This document shows, piece after piece, positions 1 to 11,460 of a stretch of DNA of 64,000 bases; the stretch's first letter is position 1, and each line of letters starts with the position of its first letter. The notes below the pieces were generated by a model. It did not search any database, was not told where the DNA came from, and was given only the letters and a program-made list of their open reading frames with translations. Location: contig JAPXFY010000026.1 in NCBI GenBank assembly GCA_030674185.1, positions 37,644,709-37,708,708 on the forward strand, read 5' to 3'. Origin of the DNA: Monoplex corrugatus. Taxonomy: Eukaryota > Mollusca > Gastropoda > Littorinimorpha > Ranellidae. The position numbers and the translations under genes were made by a program.

Positions 1-13
1 CAAATGAGTAAGC

Positions 14-84
14 TTAACCCCTTAATTCACTTGCAGCACCAACAAACTTCCTGGATACCATGAGGGTGTGAAACAAAGGGTTAA
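14..84. mobile_element. Diverged TTAA hairpin MITE (inner palindrome only)
   Basis: A TTAACCCC left end and an AAAGGGTTAA right end face each other across a short spacer containing the family core (CTTCCTGGATA). This matches the inner palindrome of the hairpin MITE found many times further along the window. It is more diverged than the other copies, and the outer arms are missing. Confidence 0.55.
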
Positions 85-85
85 A

Positions 86-230
86 ATTCTGCAGCAAAAT
101 CCACTATCATTGTAAACAAATATATGTGCTTACAGAACAAAATATGTAAAGAAAAAATAAAATAAAAGGATGGCACTGCACTGCAACATCATGTCCTCCC
201 TGGTAAACTGTGATATGAAAGAATGAAAAC
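86..230 (+). repeat. SINE 3' body fragment (family with a copy at 29.85 kb)
   Basis: ATTCTGCAGCAAAATCCACT and the following GTAAACA and CTCCCTGGTAAACTG blocks align by eye with the body of the fuller tRNA-headed SINE at 29,850-30,250. The tRNA-like head is not visible here because the MITE relic lies directly upstream. Confidence 0.45.
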
Positions 231-460
231 AAAAAAATTAAGCACTGTGTCTGGGAGAGATTACCAGTACATACATGTGCAAAACCCCATGATCCCACAG
301 CAGACAGATAACAATTTTTTTTTATCTCATACGTTACATGATACAACAGCACAAAAAATTCACCTCATAAGTAACATAAGATGAGAGCACGAAATATTTA
401 TCTCATGCAAAAAGATAGATACATACATTATAATCACACCTGAAACCTGGACATCAGATG

Positions 461-461
<1 letters not shown>

Positions 462-525
<64 letters not shown>
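462..525. repeat. (CA)n microsatellite at a LINE 3' tail
   Basis: About 31 uninterrupted CA units directly abut the ATC-rich 3' tail of the minus-strand LINE relic. It may have been seeded at the LINE insertion junction. Confidence 0.95.
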
Positions 526-526
<1 letters not shown>

Positions 527-1785
527 CATCATCATCAGGTGCCCTGCCGCGTGGCTTTGGCGATCATGGTCTTCCATCTGTCTCTATCTCTCGTTACCCC
601 TAGCATCTCCCCCACCCTCCTCGTCCCCAGCCACTCTGCAAGTCCGTCCAACATTTTCTCCCTGGGTCTACCTGGTGTTCTCTTTCCGTACAGCTTTCCC
701 GTTGTGACCAGGTGCTCCAAATCCCCTTCCTCATAAAATGGCCGATAAATGTTGCCTGTCTTTTCCTAATCTTCCTTATGAATGATCTACTTGTGTCTGC
801 CTCCATCAAGACTGTCTCGTTTGTTTTCTTTGCTGTCCATGGAATTCTCAACATTCTTCTTAGAAACCACACCTTGGCTGCCTCAATCTTGTTCTGGCTT
901 TGCTTGACTGTCCATGCCTCACATCCATACAACAGTATTGGTTCTATATAACAATCAAGAACTCTCTTCCTGATGTTAATTGATAAGCATTTGTTGGTAA
1001 GAATGCTTGTCATCTTCTTGAATGCTGTTTTGGCTTGGCCGATTCTGCCTGCTATTTCTGATGTGCATCTGCCGTCTGATGAAATGATCGTTCCCAGGTA
1101 TTTAAATTTATCAACCTGTGTCAAGGTTGTGCCATTTGCTGTTATTTTGCATGAGGGGATTTCATGTTTTTTACTGATCACAATGACTTCAGTCTTCCTG
1201 CTGTTTAAATCCAGCCCCTAACCTGTGCTTTCTATTTCTAGTACATTCACAAGGTTTTGTAGGTCCCTTTCATTTTCTGCAATAAGCACAGTGTCATCTG
1301 CGTATTGAATGTTGTTTATCATTTTCCCTCCAACCTTTAATCCAGGGTCTTCTTTTAGGTTTCTCATGATGTTTTCACTGTAAAGTTAAAACAGATCTGG
1401 TGACAAAACACAACCCTGTCTGACTCCTCTTTTGATGTTTTGGAAAGAGCTTACATTGTTTTCTATTCTCATTGCAGCTGTTTGTTCCCAGTACATATTT
1501 CTGATTATTCGTAGATCTTTTCCATCAACATTGAGTCTCTCCAGTTGCTTGATCAATTTGTCATGTCTTACCCGATCGAAAGCCTTGGTGTAGTCAACAA
1601 ATCCTTATTCACCTCCATTGACCTCTCTATGAAAGTTCTTAGGATGTGTATGGCATTAATAGTTCCTTTCCCTTCCACAAATCCACACTGTTCTTCTGCT
1701 ATCTCTCTTTTGATTCTATTCCTTGCCTCATCATGATTATTCTTAAAAGGATTTTTGTTACATGACTCATCAAACTGATTGTGCA

Positions 1786-1790
<5 letters not shown>
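526..1790 (-). mobile_element. RTE-like LINE relic, reverse transcriptase C-terminal half
   Basis: This is a 5'-truncated non-LTR retrotransposon read on the minus strand. Frame-broken translations show the start of the reverse transcriptase region (ISLMSH, VEGKGTINAIHILR), the catalytic box YADDTVLIAE, the thumb region (KYLGTIISSDGRC), the LLYGCEAWTV block and the C-terminal GHFMRKG and TPGRPREKMLDGL blocks, ending at RQGT. The stop codon runs straight into a TGATGATG tail. A very short 3' UTR with a trinucleotide tail is typical of RTE-clade LINEs, so the clade call is family knowledge plus inference. Frameshifts (for example near position 720) and internal stops show it is dead. The 5' end stops at a (TA)n tract, and the endonuclease domain is absent. 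A second copy of the family lies at 32,402-33,715. Confidence 0.88.

Positions 1791-1861
<71 letters not shown>
1791..1861. repeat. (TA)n microsatellite
   Basis: About 35 uninterrupted TA units sit exactly at the 5' truncation point of the LINE relic. Confidence 0.97.
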
Positions 1862-1865
<4 letters not shown>

Positions 1866-4031
1866 TATACATATAAATATAGATGGCCGCTTCACTTCAG
1901 ATACCTGTGCCTCATACAACTACAGCCCCGCTGAATGGGGGGCTATAGATACATAGTATGTGGTGTACGGACAGCCAAGCCGGTTCGTATACCTCTAATC
2001 CATACAACAGTCAGCCTGAGGGCGGGTGGGTGGGGGATATGGGGCGGCGTCGCTGTGTGGCGGGACCAGGAATGGGCTGAAGTTTTTTGTTTATTTGTTT
2101 TTGTTTGTTTTTTCGTCTTTTTTCTCCGCTAACGCTGTATGGTATGGGACATCACACACACACACACACTCCACCCCCAAAAAACTCATTTCCACAATCC
2201 ACACTTCCACTCACTCACTCCTAAGCAGGCAAGGTCTCTCTCGCTTCTGTACACTCTGAGTTTGTGTACCCACCCCGATTTTACAATTTTATCCTTAACA
2301 CTATTAATCCTAGCTCTAACCCTAACCCTCACCCTGTCACCTTTGGGTTGGCCATCTATTCACGGAGGATGAGACTCTTTTGGGTTGGGCTACTCGTATT
2401 GTTGGACCTGGACCACCAATTACGTCTTGTCCCTTCGATAAAAATCCGCGAGAAAGCTAGCCTTGCACGGTTGGTCATCTTAACCCTGATGTTGTGGGGG
2501 ACTGTGGTGGTAGTGACCTCAAATTTTCCTAGGGCCAGCATGAATAGGGCGGTGCCCACCTCCTCTCCCTTCCTGCTTTACCTTCCCCAACCCTGAACAA
2601 AGTAGCTACTCTAATGCACAGCTCAGAGGCACAGACCAGAGGTAAGCACTCACAGAAAGCAAAGCAGCTAAGACATCTATCACAAGGGTGACTTGGCCGT
2701 GAGATGACGGACTACCTCAGAGGCAAAGGTTCAAAATCAGGCAGAGGGAGGTGTGTGTGGGGGGGGGGGGGGGGGAGGGCGGGCGACAACAGATGCCCAT
2801 CCACTTTAAAGGCGTCGGTTCAAACCCCAATAGAAAATGAAAAACTGGCGTCAGCAGAACGGCATCCACAATGGCATCCAGAAGTCACGACCTGAATGTG
2901 GCCCCATCCCCTTAGATTATAAGGAGTTTAAAGATTTGGATTGTAAGGAGTTTAAGACTGAAACCACAGACAAGACTGTCTTCGGGGGGCTTCTCCTCTG
3001 AGGATCTGCTGTCCAGGTTTCTCAAGATTTTAAAAAAAAATCTGGGTCGAATGTGCGCGCAGAGAGACTGCAAGGCGGGAGTTCTTCCTGTACAACCTGA
3101 GGGACAGAACTTGCCTTCCGATTTGCTCGCGCCATTTGTATGGCGTGCATCACGCCCAGGGAACTTTGCATATGCGTGCAGCCTCCAGTCTATCCACCAA
3201 TTCATGGAAACCTGACTTTCTTCAAAGTTAGGGAAAGGTAAATTTTAATGAGGGAGAGGAGATGGCCACAGAGCTCAGAATGCTGATCCTGAGAAAATGC
3301 TTTTCCTCCCTTTTTTGTATCTTCAGATTTCAAAAGAGACTATTCTTTTGTTTGCTAAGGAAAATCTGACAGCGACTGTTCTATCTTCTTCATTTTTTTT
3401 TTTTTTCAAAACAAGGATTATACACATGTGACATTTCAATGAACCACAACTCCCAGATTGTCTGAGCAACTTCACTTCTCTATCACGGGAAAAGAAAGCC
3501 CCCGCCAACACTTGAGGTCTCTGCCGCCTCACTCCCATACAACCTCAGGGTTATGGGCCAATCCATAGACGTCTTTGTAAAGATGTCTGTGGGCCAACCT
3601 TTACTTATCTTTTCTTTTTTTCCTCTGTATGGAGACCATCTCGACTCTCATATAGTGTTTTGCTATTGGAAAAACTACCACTGTATGACTCCCCCCCTCC
3701 CCCACTCGAGCCTCTCCACAGCAATTAACCACTGTCCCACACTGACACCTATTACCCCCTTTCTCTTTCTCGCTCCCCCCCCCCCCTTCTCCCCGTGAGT
3801 CCTCGGTGGTTTGTGTAATGATAGGGTGGAGGTTTATGGCAGAGGGGTTTTCCTGTCTCTTTCTGTATCTCTCTCACTATCTCTTGGGTCACTGGGGTCA
3901 TATGCCACTGTTCCAAGTCCATTCATTTTTGTCCTCTCAAGAAGAATATCGTGCTTAGTTGTGTACCCGTACGAATTCATTCATTCACGCATGGACAGGC
4001 ATACGTGCACTCGTACTCACATAAACACAAA
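1862..4031. other. Non-coding stretch, no gene recognised
   Basis: I see no supportable exon. The stretch holds a short CA run (2,153-2,168), a segment at about 2,490-2,600 that shares the block GTGACCTCAAATTTT with sequence near 47,395, a G homopolymer (2,759-2,775) and C-rich runs near 3,775. Open frames on either strand show no recognisable domain. Confidence 0.5.
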
Positions 4032-4034
4032 TGT

Positions 4035-4069
<35 letters not shown>

Positions 4070-4190
4070 CACACACACACATAAACATACACACAAACAC
4101 ACAGACATACACATAAACATACACACAAACACACAGACATACACAGACATACACATAAACATAACACACACACACACACACACACACAAC
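4032..4190. repeat. Interrupted (CA)n / ACATAAACATAC repeat
   Basis: CA runs surround a block of ACACAGACATACACATAAAC variants, forming a compound microsatellite of about 160 bp. Confidence 0.9.
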
Positions 4191-4344
4191 TTAAACATCA
4201 TGTTTTCTCAAAACAGCATTCCTACATTCAGAATAATTTCCATACTTACCAATGCCGCAAACGCCATGTCACATGGAAAAAGATCCAAAATAACTACAGC
4301 ATATGCTATAAGCTTACGCATAAACCCTATACACTGATAATACT

Positions 4345-4960
4345 TTCTGTCATTTCTTCCGATCATTTTTTGCCTTGCTGGTCCATTCACCCGTATGTGT
4401 TCGAAAAAGGCTTACTCATTCTGTCATTTCTTCCTATAATCTTCTGCCTTGCTGGTCCATTCACCTGTATGTGTTCGAAAAAGGCTTACGCATTCTGTCA
4501 TTTCTTCCTCTAATTTTCTGCCTGGCTGATCCATTCACCTGTATGTGTTCGATAAAGTTTTACACATTCTGTCATTTCTTCCTACCATTTTCTGCCTTGC
4601 TGGTCCATTCAGAATTATTGGGTACATGTATTAAGTGCCTTTTTAGCTCTTGGCAAATGAGATATAAGGAAGCAATTTTAGGTAATAGAGACCCGTTTTT
4701 ATATCTCTTTTACTAGTTTAGTGTCCTTAGTTATGCCTCAATTTGTGTTTTGGTGTTTTTTTAAATCGCCTGTGTAATAAATTGGACGGACTAGTCAACA
4801 CCAGGGGCATCTCCTTACATTATGTGCGCATACGCATTGATACGTGTACTTAATTTTCATTTCCTTTTCTTTACTTTAAAGTATTTTGTATGTTTTGATA
4901 CGTTCATAACCCTGATATGGCTCTACACAGTCGGCAAGGCTGTACACAAAAATAACAGAA
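4345..4960 (+). mobile_element. 550-bp dispersed element (SINE-like), with internal 4-fold duplication
   Basis: This matches, on the plus strand, the family at 24.85, 28.5, 31.44, 60.72 and 62.27 kb. Shared blocks are TGCCTTGCTGGTCCATTCAC, TTAGCTCTTGGCAAATGA and, at the 3' end, CCTGATATGGCTCTAC. The 5' part is missing. A segment of about 78 bp (TTCTGTCATTTCTTCC through TGTGTTCG) is repeated four times in tandem at 4,345-4,612; the other copies carry it once. Other copies end in TTTAAAC(AATAACA)-type tails, which suggests retroposition. No coding capacity is seen. Confidence 0.75.
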
Positions 4961-6216
4961 TAGCTGGTAATGAACAGAACTGTGGCCCACCAGAAAAATA
5001 AATTACTCCAAATCAATCCAACCTGTCCCTGTTTTGTGTGGAAAGGTACAACAATCAACATCAGTTCAATCTTTAACACTGACAGTGTTTTGACCCAATG
5101 CTGCGGATCAGTGAAACTGAACAAAAATTACTGATCACCAACAAATTCTCAGCTCTTTATGGGCAAACTTTTCCCTTCTTTTGTAAACTTAGTATAGAAG
5201 AACAGTACCTGAGTATCATCTGAATGGGATGGCCCAACTTTTCGGGCACTAATGTACACACCAAAAAAAAAAGCAGGGTTGTTATTATTATTATTATGAA
5301 AAGGAAACTGAAACGATTGGCATAACCACCTGTTTTTCCTCTTCTGTTTTATTTGTAACTTTTAATCATTATCGTTATCTAAAACAAGAAGTTTCAGTTC
5401 AGTTTTAAACAACAACAACAGCAACGACACACACAAAAATAAAGGAATAATAACTAAACAATATTAAAAACAAATAAACAACAAATCAATAAATAAATAC
5501 TTGGTTTAAAGTGTCCAAGGTAATTTTCTGGGTCTGTTATGCTGACAGTGCAACAAAACAACAAACAAAACAAACAAGCAAGTTTCCATCCAAACATTTT
5601 AAGCATACTGTCATGTTATTACAAGGTACAACTGCTAATATCCGTGGCAGGATCTGGAGATGTCAGTCTGCCACCTAAACCACCAAACGAGATGCAGGGT
5701 CACACACAAGTGCAAGGGTGCTGACATGTTTTGATATTATGTGTGAATACATTATCAGCGCATGTCGCTGCATACAGAATCTCGCATTTCCAACAATCTT
5801 TTTTTTCTTTTTCTTTTTTAACTCTTTAAAGCCGTTGATCCGGGATTTGCAGTGGTTGTAGTGTCCTCCTACCGGCACACTGCCAAAGTCTAAATGGTGA
5901 AGGTTCCCCCGCCCCTCCCCCCACCTCCTGTCATTGCATCTGAAGTCCCGCTGCCCTGCCCTCTCTTCCCCCACCCCCCACCTCCTAACCAGTTTGGTTG
6001 GCTGGGTCCCTGCCTAGCTAGCTCTCTCTCTCTCTCTCCATACCACTTAGGATGGCTGGCTTCATTGCTGGGCACTCAGTTGATTTACACGCATGTATGG
6101 TTGTAATTGTATGCGTGTGTGTGTTTTGCTGGTTTTCTTTGGGTGGATGGATTCTCTCCCTCTCTCTCTTATCTATTTATTTATTTATTTTTTATTCATC
6201 TATTCATTTATCTATT
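4961..6216. other. Non-coding stretch, no gene recognised
   Basis: AT-rich sequence with a short ATT run near 5,285 and A-rich runs at 5,410-5,500, passing into pyrimidine-rich sequence at 5,900-6,040. No splice-bounded open frame or known repeat is recognised. Confidence 0.45.
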
Positions 6217-6510
6217 TTGTGGAGCTGGCTGGTTCTGCTGATAGAACCGTGGACTCGAAATCTGATGTCTCGAGTTCAATACTAATCCGCAACGTTACAA
6301 CTGGCATGTTCGTTGCTCCAATCATTCTGCTGGTATCTGCTTACAATACAAGTCTTCCATACACCTCCCTCCCCGCTTCTATTTCAAGGCCTTACCAGCG
6401 CATATGGGTTCTGCGCAGGTTCAAAGAATCTGCTGATCACCACTGCTAGATCTAGGTGGAGCACAGTCATACAGAACTGCCCGAGCGTCACGAATCCCTC
6501 CTGAACAAAT
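6217..6510 (+). mobile_element. tRNA-derived SINE, family A
   Basis: The tRNA-like head contains GGCTGGTTCTGCTGATAGAA (box A region) and CTCGAGTTCAATACT (box B region). It is followed by the family body: TTCTGCTGGT, an AAGGCCTTACCAGCGCATAT block and GATCTAGGTGGAGCAC. About ten copies or pieces of this family occur in the window on both strands. It is non-coding. Confidence 0.8.
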
Positions 6511-6574
6511 TCGGACTCAAACTCACCCCCTCTCTTCAACTCACCCCCTCTCTTCCCCCATCCCCATAATCTGC

Positions 6575-7206
6575 ACCATTTCAGCTTTAAATGGCATTAT
6601 TCTCGTGTCTTTATCAGGTCCTGAACCATTTCAGACTTAAATGGCATTATTCGCATGTCTTTTATCATGTCTTGCACCATTTCAGACTTAAATGGCACGG
6701 TTCTCGAGTCTCTATGGTCTGTACCATTTCAGATTAAATGGCATGATTCTCATGTCTTTATCATGTCCTGCACCACTTCAGACTTCAATGGCATTTTCTC
6801 GTGTCTCTATAACTCCTGCACCATTTCAGACTTAAATGGCATGATTCTCATGTATTTATCATGTTCACATTTCAGACTTAAATGGCATTTCTCATGTATT
6901 TCATGTTCCTCTAATATCTCCTGCACCATTTCAGACTTAAACGGCATTATTCTCATGTCTTTATCATGTCTTGCACCATTTCAGATTTAAATGGCACGGT
7001 TCTCGAGTCTCTATGGTCTGCACCATTTCAGACTTAAATGGCATTATTCTCATGTCTCTGTGATCTCTTGCACCATTCCTGACTTAAATGGCATGACTCT
7101 CAGGTCTCTGTGATCTGTCCTGCATCACATCAGACTTATATGGCTTTTTTTCATGTGTCTATCATGTCCTGCACCAGTTCAGACTTAAATGGCATTATTC
7201 TCATGT
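6575..7206 (+). repeat. Minisatellite, units of about 50-65 bp around CACCATTTCAGACTTAAATG
   Basis: Eleven or so units carry the core CACCATTTCAGACTTAAATG followed by GCATTATTCTCATGTCT and a variable spacer containing ATCATGTC. Unit length varies through small deletions. Open frames across it are repeat translations and are not treated as genes. Confidence 0.92.
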
Positions 7207-7550
7207 GGTATATTCCTTCTGTTAACATTATTCCCTCTTTAAAAAAAAGGTGACACATTCTTTCCTTTTCCTTTGTTGGCTTTTCTTCTTTCCTTCTTTC
7301 ATACTTCTTTTATCCCCCTCCCCCCTTTCTTTACCTGGTCCTCTCACTGACACAAGAAATGTGAAACCGTTTCAAAACCGTCTGAAAGCGTACGGACCTT
7401 GTTCAACAGTGACAAAAGCTGTGAATAAAAAAGGTGAATCCATGCAGTACAGTTACAACACAGACTGACAGACAGACACACAAACACACACACAGTGAAA
7501 CGATGATAACAAACCACACACACATACGGGCTCAAGTCACGCCTGTATAA

Positions 7551-7552
7551 AT

Positions 7553-7635
<83 letters not shown>

Positions 7636-7695
7636 TGCGGTGTGTGCGTGCGCGTGTGCGTGCCTGCGTGCGTGTGTGTGTGTGCGCGCGCGGCT
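7551..7695. repeat. (GT)n microsatellite with GC-rich end
   Basis: A near-perfect GT run of about 85 bp passes into GTGCGTGC and CGCGCG variants. Confidence 0.95.
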
Positions 7696-8280
7696 GAACT
7701 GTTCAAGTGAAAGTCACCAAACTCGGATTGTTCAAGTGAAAGTCACCAAACTCGGATTGTTCACGTGGAAGTCACCAAACTCGGACAACGCCATATGTGC
7801 TCCACCCAAACCTGCCAGCACTTCATCGCACTCAAGACAATTCCATAAGCATTCCACCCAATTCTACCAGTCATTGTCTCGTGGATTCTTTTAGTCTGCA
7901 ATAAACCCTATATATGCCGGCAATGTCTGGAAATGGTGACCTATAAAACACCGACAATGCCAGAATGATATGAGTATTAACCCTTTGACTCCAGTACTCT
8001 GTCCATCAACGTCCTGCATTGTTAACTAATGAACTATGCTAGTAATGCAAAAACTTAAACCTTTCATTCTCTCCCCCTTATCCACCATTTTGCGCATATA
8101 GGGTGAGGAAGACAAAGGGTAAGTTTTTGCAGTTGGTGGATAGGGTGCAGGAATCAAAGGGCTGAAAAGGGCAGGAAATAGGTCAGTTTTTTTACACAGG
8201 GGCTGAGACTAAACTCAAAACATCAGATCTTGATTCCATGGATCTATCAACACAGCCATCCAGCCTGCATGAAACCTGTG
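7696..8280 (-). mobile_element. SINE family A copy split by a hairpin MITE
   Basis: The minus-strand SINE body (CATATGTGCTCCACCC, GCCAGAATGAT) is interrupted at its own TTAA by the hairpin MITE at 7,977-8,164 and resumes with GGTCAGTTTTTTTACA and the tRNA-like head (ACATCAGATCTTGATTCCAT). At its distal end a 29-bp segment containing GTCACCAAACTCGGA is present three times in tandem (7,700-7,787). Confidence 0.78.
7977..8164. mobile_element. TTAA hairpin MITE, copy 1
   Basis: The left end TTAACCCTTTGACTCC faces the right end GGAATCAAAGGG. The arms pair around an inner, more diverged hairpin (ACCTTTCATTCTCTCCCC opposite GGTGAGGAAGACAAAGGGT). The asymmetric loop ATGCTAGTAATGCAAAAACT marks the forward orientation. 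The insertion point is the TTAA inside SINE A. Confidence 0.85.
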
Positions 8281-8880
8281 GCAACTTCTAATACAGCATT
8301 GTACATATTACTTTGGTTTAGAGTTTTTTTCAATGATATACTTAGTTATTGTCATCTTTAATCTCTGTTGTTGTTCTTTCATGATTATAATTTGTTACTC
8401 ATCTTTAGCTTCTATTGTAGTCTCTGTCAGAGTAAGCTCGCTTGAAAAAGTATTTAATATGATTCTCCTTCCCTCCTGACCTCTCTCGTTGTCTCTCACT
8501 CACTCTTCCTTTCTCTCTAGTGACCTCTTCTCCTCTTCTCCCTTTCTCTTTCATCCCCCCCCCCCTCTCTCTCTCTCTCAAGTTTTCCTCTCTCCATTTC
8601 TTTCTCTCTTTTCCTCTCCAAGCAACAGTGCCTTTGCATACACGGTAACCTTCACTCCAGCCTAACTAAAAACTATGCATTTTAAAATTAACAATACATA
8701 GAAATATTTCATAAAACTTTATCAAAATAGTTAAATGGGAGTAGAATATAAGAAACTTAACTTGAACCAAAAACAAAATTCAACACTTTTTCAACATGAT
8801 GGAACACAGAATCATTAAATACAATCTTACCAAAAACACAAATGTCACAAAACCCTATTTATCAAAATCATGAATTTCAA
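8281..8880. other. Non-coding stretch, CT-rich then AT-rich
   Basis: Pyrimidine-rich simple sequence at 8,465-8,625 is followed by A-rich sequence. No gene signal is seen. Confidence 0.5.
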
Positions 8881-9510
8881 ATCTACAAATCACAGACCAA
8901 CCAAACACATACACACACACGCACACACACGAACTAAGTACAGCCAGCCGACAATACAAATTTACACAGGAAAGGTACCCAGGTCCACCCAAAGCCGGGC
9001 CACCCCAAAGTTCAAACGGCTGAGTCCCTGGCACAACAAAAACCATGGACGACGTATGTTACAACATTCCCATTGTTGGAACCACTATTACCGAGACCAG
9101 TGGGGGGCTATAACAGTGGAAAGACACAATTGACCATTCAGATCCTAGACTACTACGACTACTACTAGGAATTGTTAAAGAAAAATAAAACTTGGGTTGT
9201 CACGATGAACTAAACTCAGCCATGACCAAGTCGCTGAAGTTTTCTTAAACACGTAGTTTGCTAGGAACTACTGAGAAACTAATACCTGGGAGGGCAAGCA
9301 CAATGAATTAAACTCGCTGTGATTTTATGGAGTTATTCAGGTCTTACCAGTACAAGTGCTGGGAGCTATTGACAAAAAGTTTTTAATTATATACATCAGG
9401 AGGGCAGCATAATGAATACAAACGCCGCGGTGATTAAACAACTGACCACTGAGGTCACACCACAATGAACCCTAAGGACAATATATGGGGGGTGGGGGGG
9501 GGTTCAGCAT

Positions 9511-9657
9511 GATTACTCCTTTGACTCCCGCACTTTATCCGCCAGCATTTTGGGTTGTCAACCATGCTAGCAAAGCAAAAACTTAACCCTTTGACTCCCT
9601 CGCCCTATCCATCTAAGTTTTTGCAGTTGGTGGACAGGGTGCAGGAGTCAAAGGATA
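9511..9657. mobile_element. TTAA hairpin MITE, copy 2 (inner right arm deleted)
   Basis: CTCCTTTGACTCCCGCAC at the left and GGAGTCAAAGGAT at the right flank the forward-orientation loop AACCATGCTAGCAAAGCAAA and one inner arm (CCCTTTGACTCCCTCGCCC). The second half of the inner palindrome is missing, so only the outer hairpin can form. Confidence 0.8.
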
Positions 9658-9770
9658 CTTTGCTTGATTTTTTTTCAACTGGGGCCCATCTACTGCTTGG
9701 AACTATAGGGAAAATGAAACAGAAAAAAGATACTACTGACTACTGAAGTCCACTACTACTACTATACGCA

Positions 9771-10095
9771 GGAGTTTGGAGTTTGTTCAGAAGGGATTCC
9801 AGAGCTCTAACCAAATCTGCTAAAAATTATATGCCAGACTCCTTAAGCCCTAAGCTCAAATGCCCAAGCCCCTGCCGCATCAAAAGCAAAATCCTTTTAT
9901 GTGTTGGCAAGGTCTTGAAATGGGAAACCACTGACAGAGTAGGACAGGGCGTAAGAAATAGGAAGATGAAACCACCTGTATGACTGAAGCATTACGATGG
10001 GTAGCCAACAGGCCAAGTTTTTTATGTTATAAGCTGGGATTAAACCCAAGACATCAGATCTGAGTCCATGTAGGGACAGCATAAACAATCAATTT
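9771..10095 (-). mobile_element. SINE family A copy
   Basis: The minus-strand copy carries GGAGTTTGTTCAGAAGGGAT, AATTATATGCCAGACTCC and GGTCTTGAAATGGG, and ends in the tRNA-like head (GGGATTAAACCCAAGACATC, read in reverse). No open frame is relevant. Confidence 0.72.
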
Positions 10096-10718
10096 GGCAC
10101 TGATTTAAGATACTGAATCACAGAGGTCCTACTACTATTACCAAAACAGAGACAGAGACTGAGAGAGAATATATATATTAGCTGTGATGAAAGAACTGAC
10201 CACTAAAGTCCCACTACAAGCAACTGTAAAGAAAATATACCTAGGTTGTAGCAGAATAATGACATAAGGCCGTGACTTAACTACTGAGTCAATGAGATCC
10301 TCTACTGCTAGGAACATGTAAAAGATAAAAGTGAAATATACAACTGACCACTGAGATACTACTAAAATTACTACTATTACTACTACTACTATGAACTCTT
10401 GAGAAAACACACCCGGGTATGGTGTACCACAATGATTAAACTCTGCTGTAAGTATATACTGAAAGTACAAAGTCCCTGACACATCAAGGTTCAGGTTCAT
10501 ATTGCTTAAAGCCCAGCCGGCTACTAGAGCCATATCAGATCAAAACCTAAATAGGTAGCACACCACTACAAGGAAACTACTTGGATCTGTATGAAAACTA
10601 TAAGACTAAAGGGTGAAAAATACAATGGACTACTTAAGATCCTACTACTACTACTCTACTTTTACTACTACATCTACTGTGAGCAGTAGGGAAAATATAC
10701 TTGGGGACAACACAGTTA

Positions 10719-10882
10719 TTAACCCTTGGCTCTCTCACCCTGACCCACCAGCTTCCTGCATTATCAGCTCTGAGGGCGGACCAAAAACTTGACCCTTTCA
10801 CTCCCCTTACCATATCCACCAGCTTCCCGCACTGAGGGAAAGAACACAGTTTAAGTTTCCGCGACTGGTGTGAAAGGGTTAA
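10719..10882. mobile_element. TTAA hairpin MITE, copy 3
   Basis: TTAACCCTTGGCTCTCTCAC at the left faces GTGTGAAAGGGTTAA at the right, with inner arms CCCTTTCACTCCCC and a degraded partner. It sits at the TTA of the surrounding dispersed-repeat unit (ACACAGTTATTAA). Confidence 0.78.
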
Positions 10883-11295
10883 GTTATTGAGTCCCCCCCC
10901 CCTTCCACACATCAAAAGCTGTAGGACAAATGACGCACCATTATATGGACCCTTGGGAATATTTAGTTTCCTGCAAAAAGGTGGCAAGCGGTAAAGAAAG
11001 GGTGTTATATTGTGTTGACCAAAGAGAACAAAGTATACTAGTACTATAATTATTACCAGGTACCCTCCGGCGAAAAAAAGTGCCTTGCCACTGCATTATA
11101 CTGTGGACAAAGGATGGCGTATTGTGTAGACCCATAGCACTGAAGTATGCTAGTTACTAATACCGCCCTCCAGCGAAAAGGTACCACTGTTATGGACACT
11201 AAGAAAACACCTGAAACAACTGTGTCTGGAAATCTGAGAGCAGATTCATGTCTCTAGACACTTCAGTCCTTTTTATGCGCTCTGATTTTCTCCGG

Positions 11296-11460
11296 TACTG
11301 TATTGTGTTGTGTTGCCGAGTATTGTGTTGCAGAGCATTGTGTTGTGTTGCCGAGTATTGTGTTGTATTGCAGAGTATTGTGTTGTATTGCAGAGTATTG
11401 TGTTGTATTTGCAGAGTATTGTGCTGTATTGCAGAGTATTGTGTTGTATTGCAGAGTTGA
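11296..11460 (+). repeat. 20-bp minisatellite (AGTATTGTGTTGTATTGCAG)
   Basis: About eight units of AGTATTGTGTTGTATTGCAG and close variants (GCCG for GCAG). One or two isolated units recur at 11,790-11,825, which suggests an interrupted longer array. Repeated Cys-Cys-Val-style open frames here are artefacts of the repeat. Confidence 0.93.

Noticed and set aside
526..1790. Identical 5' truncation point in the two RTE-like LINE copies
   Set aside because: The copy at 32.4 kb reads about 60 bp further 5' (IFIAGPKKAGAIE) before its target duplication, so the truncations differ.
2305..2336. CTAACCCTAACCCTCACCCT resembling telomere repeat
   Set aside because: Only two to three imperfect units inside ordinary sequence, with no longer array. 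Too short to be a telomeric or interstitial telomere block.
6575..7206. CRISPR-like regular repeats (also at 34.0, 47.8 and 63.3 kb)
   Set aside because: Repeats are contiguous or have homologous spacers, unit lengths vary, no cas genes are present, and the window is clearly eukaryotic.
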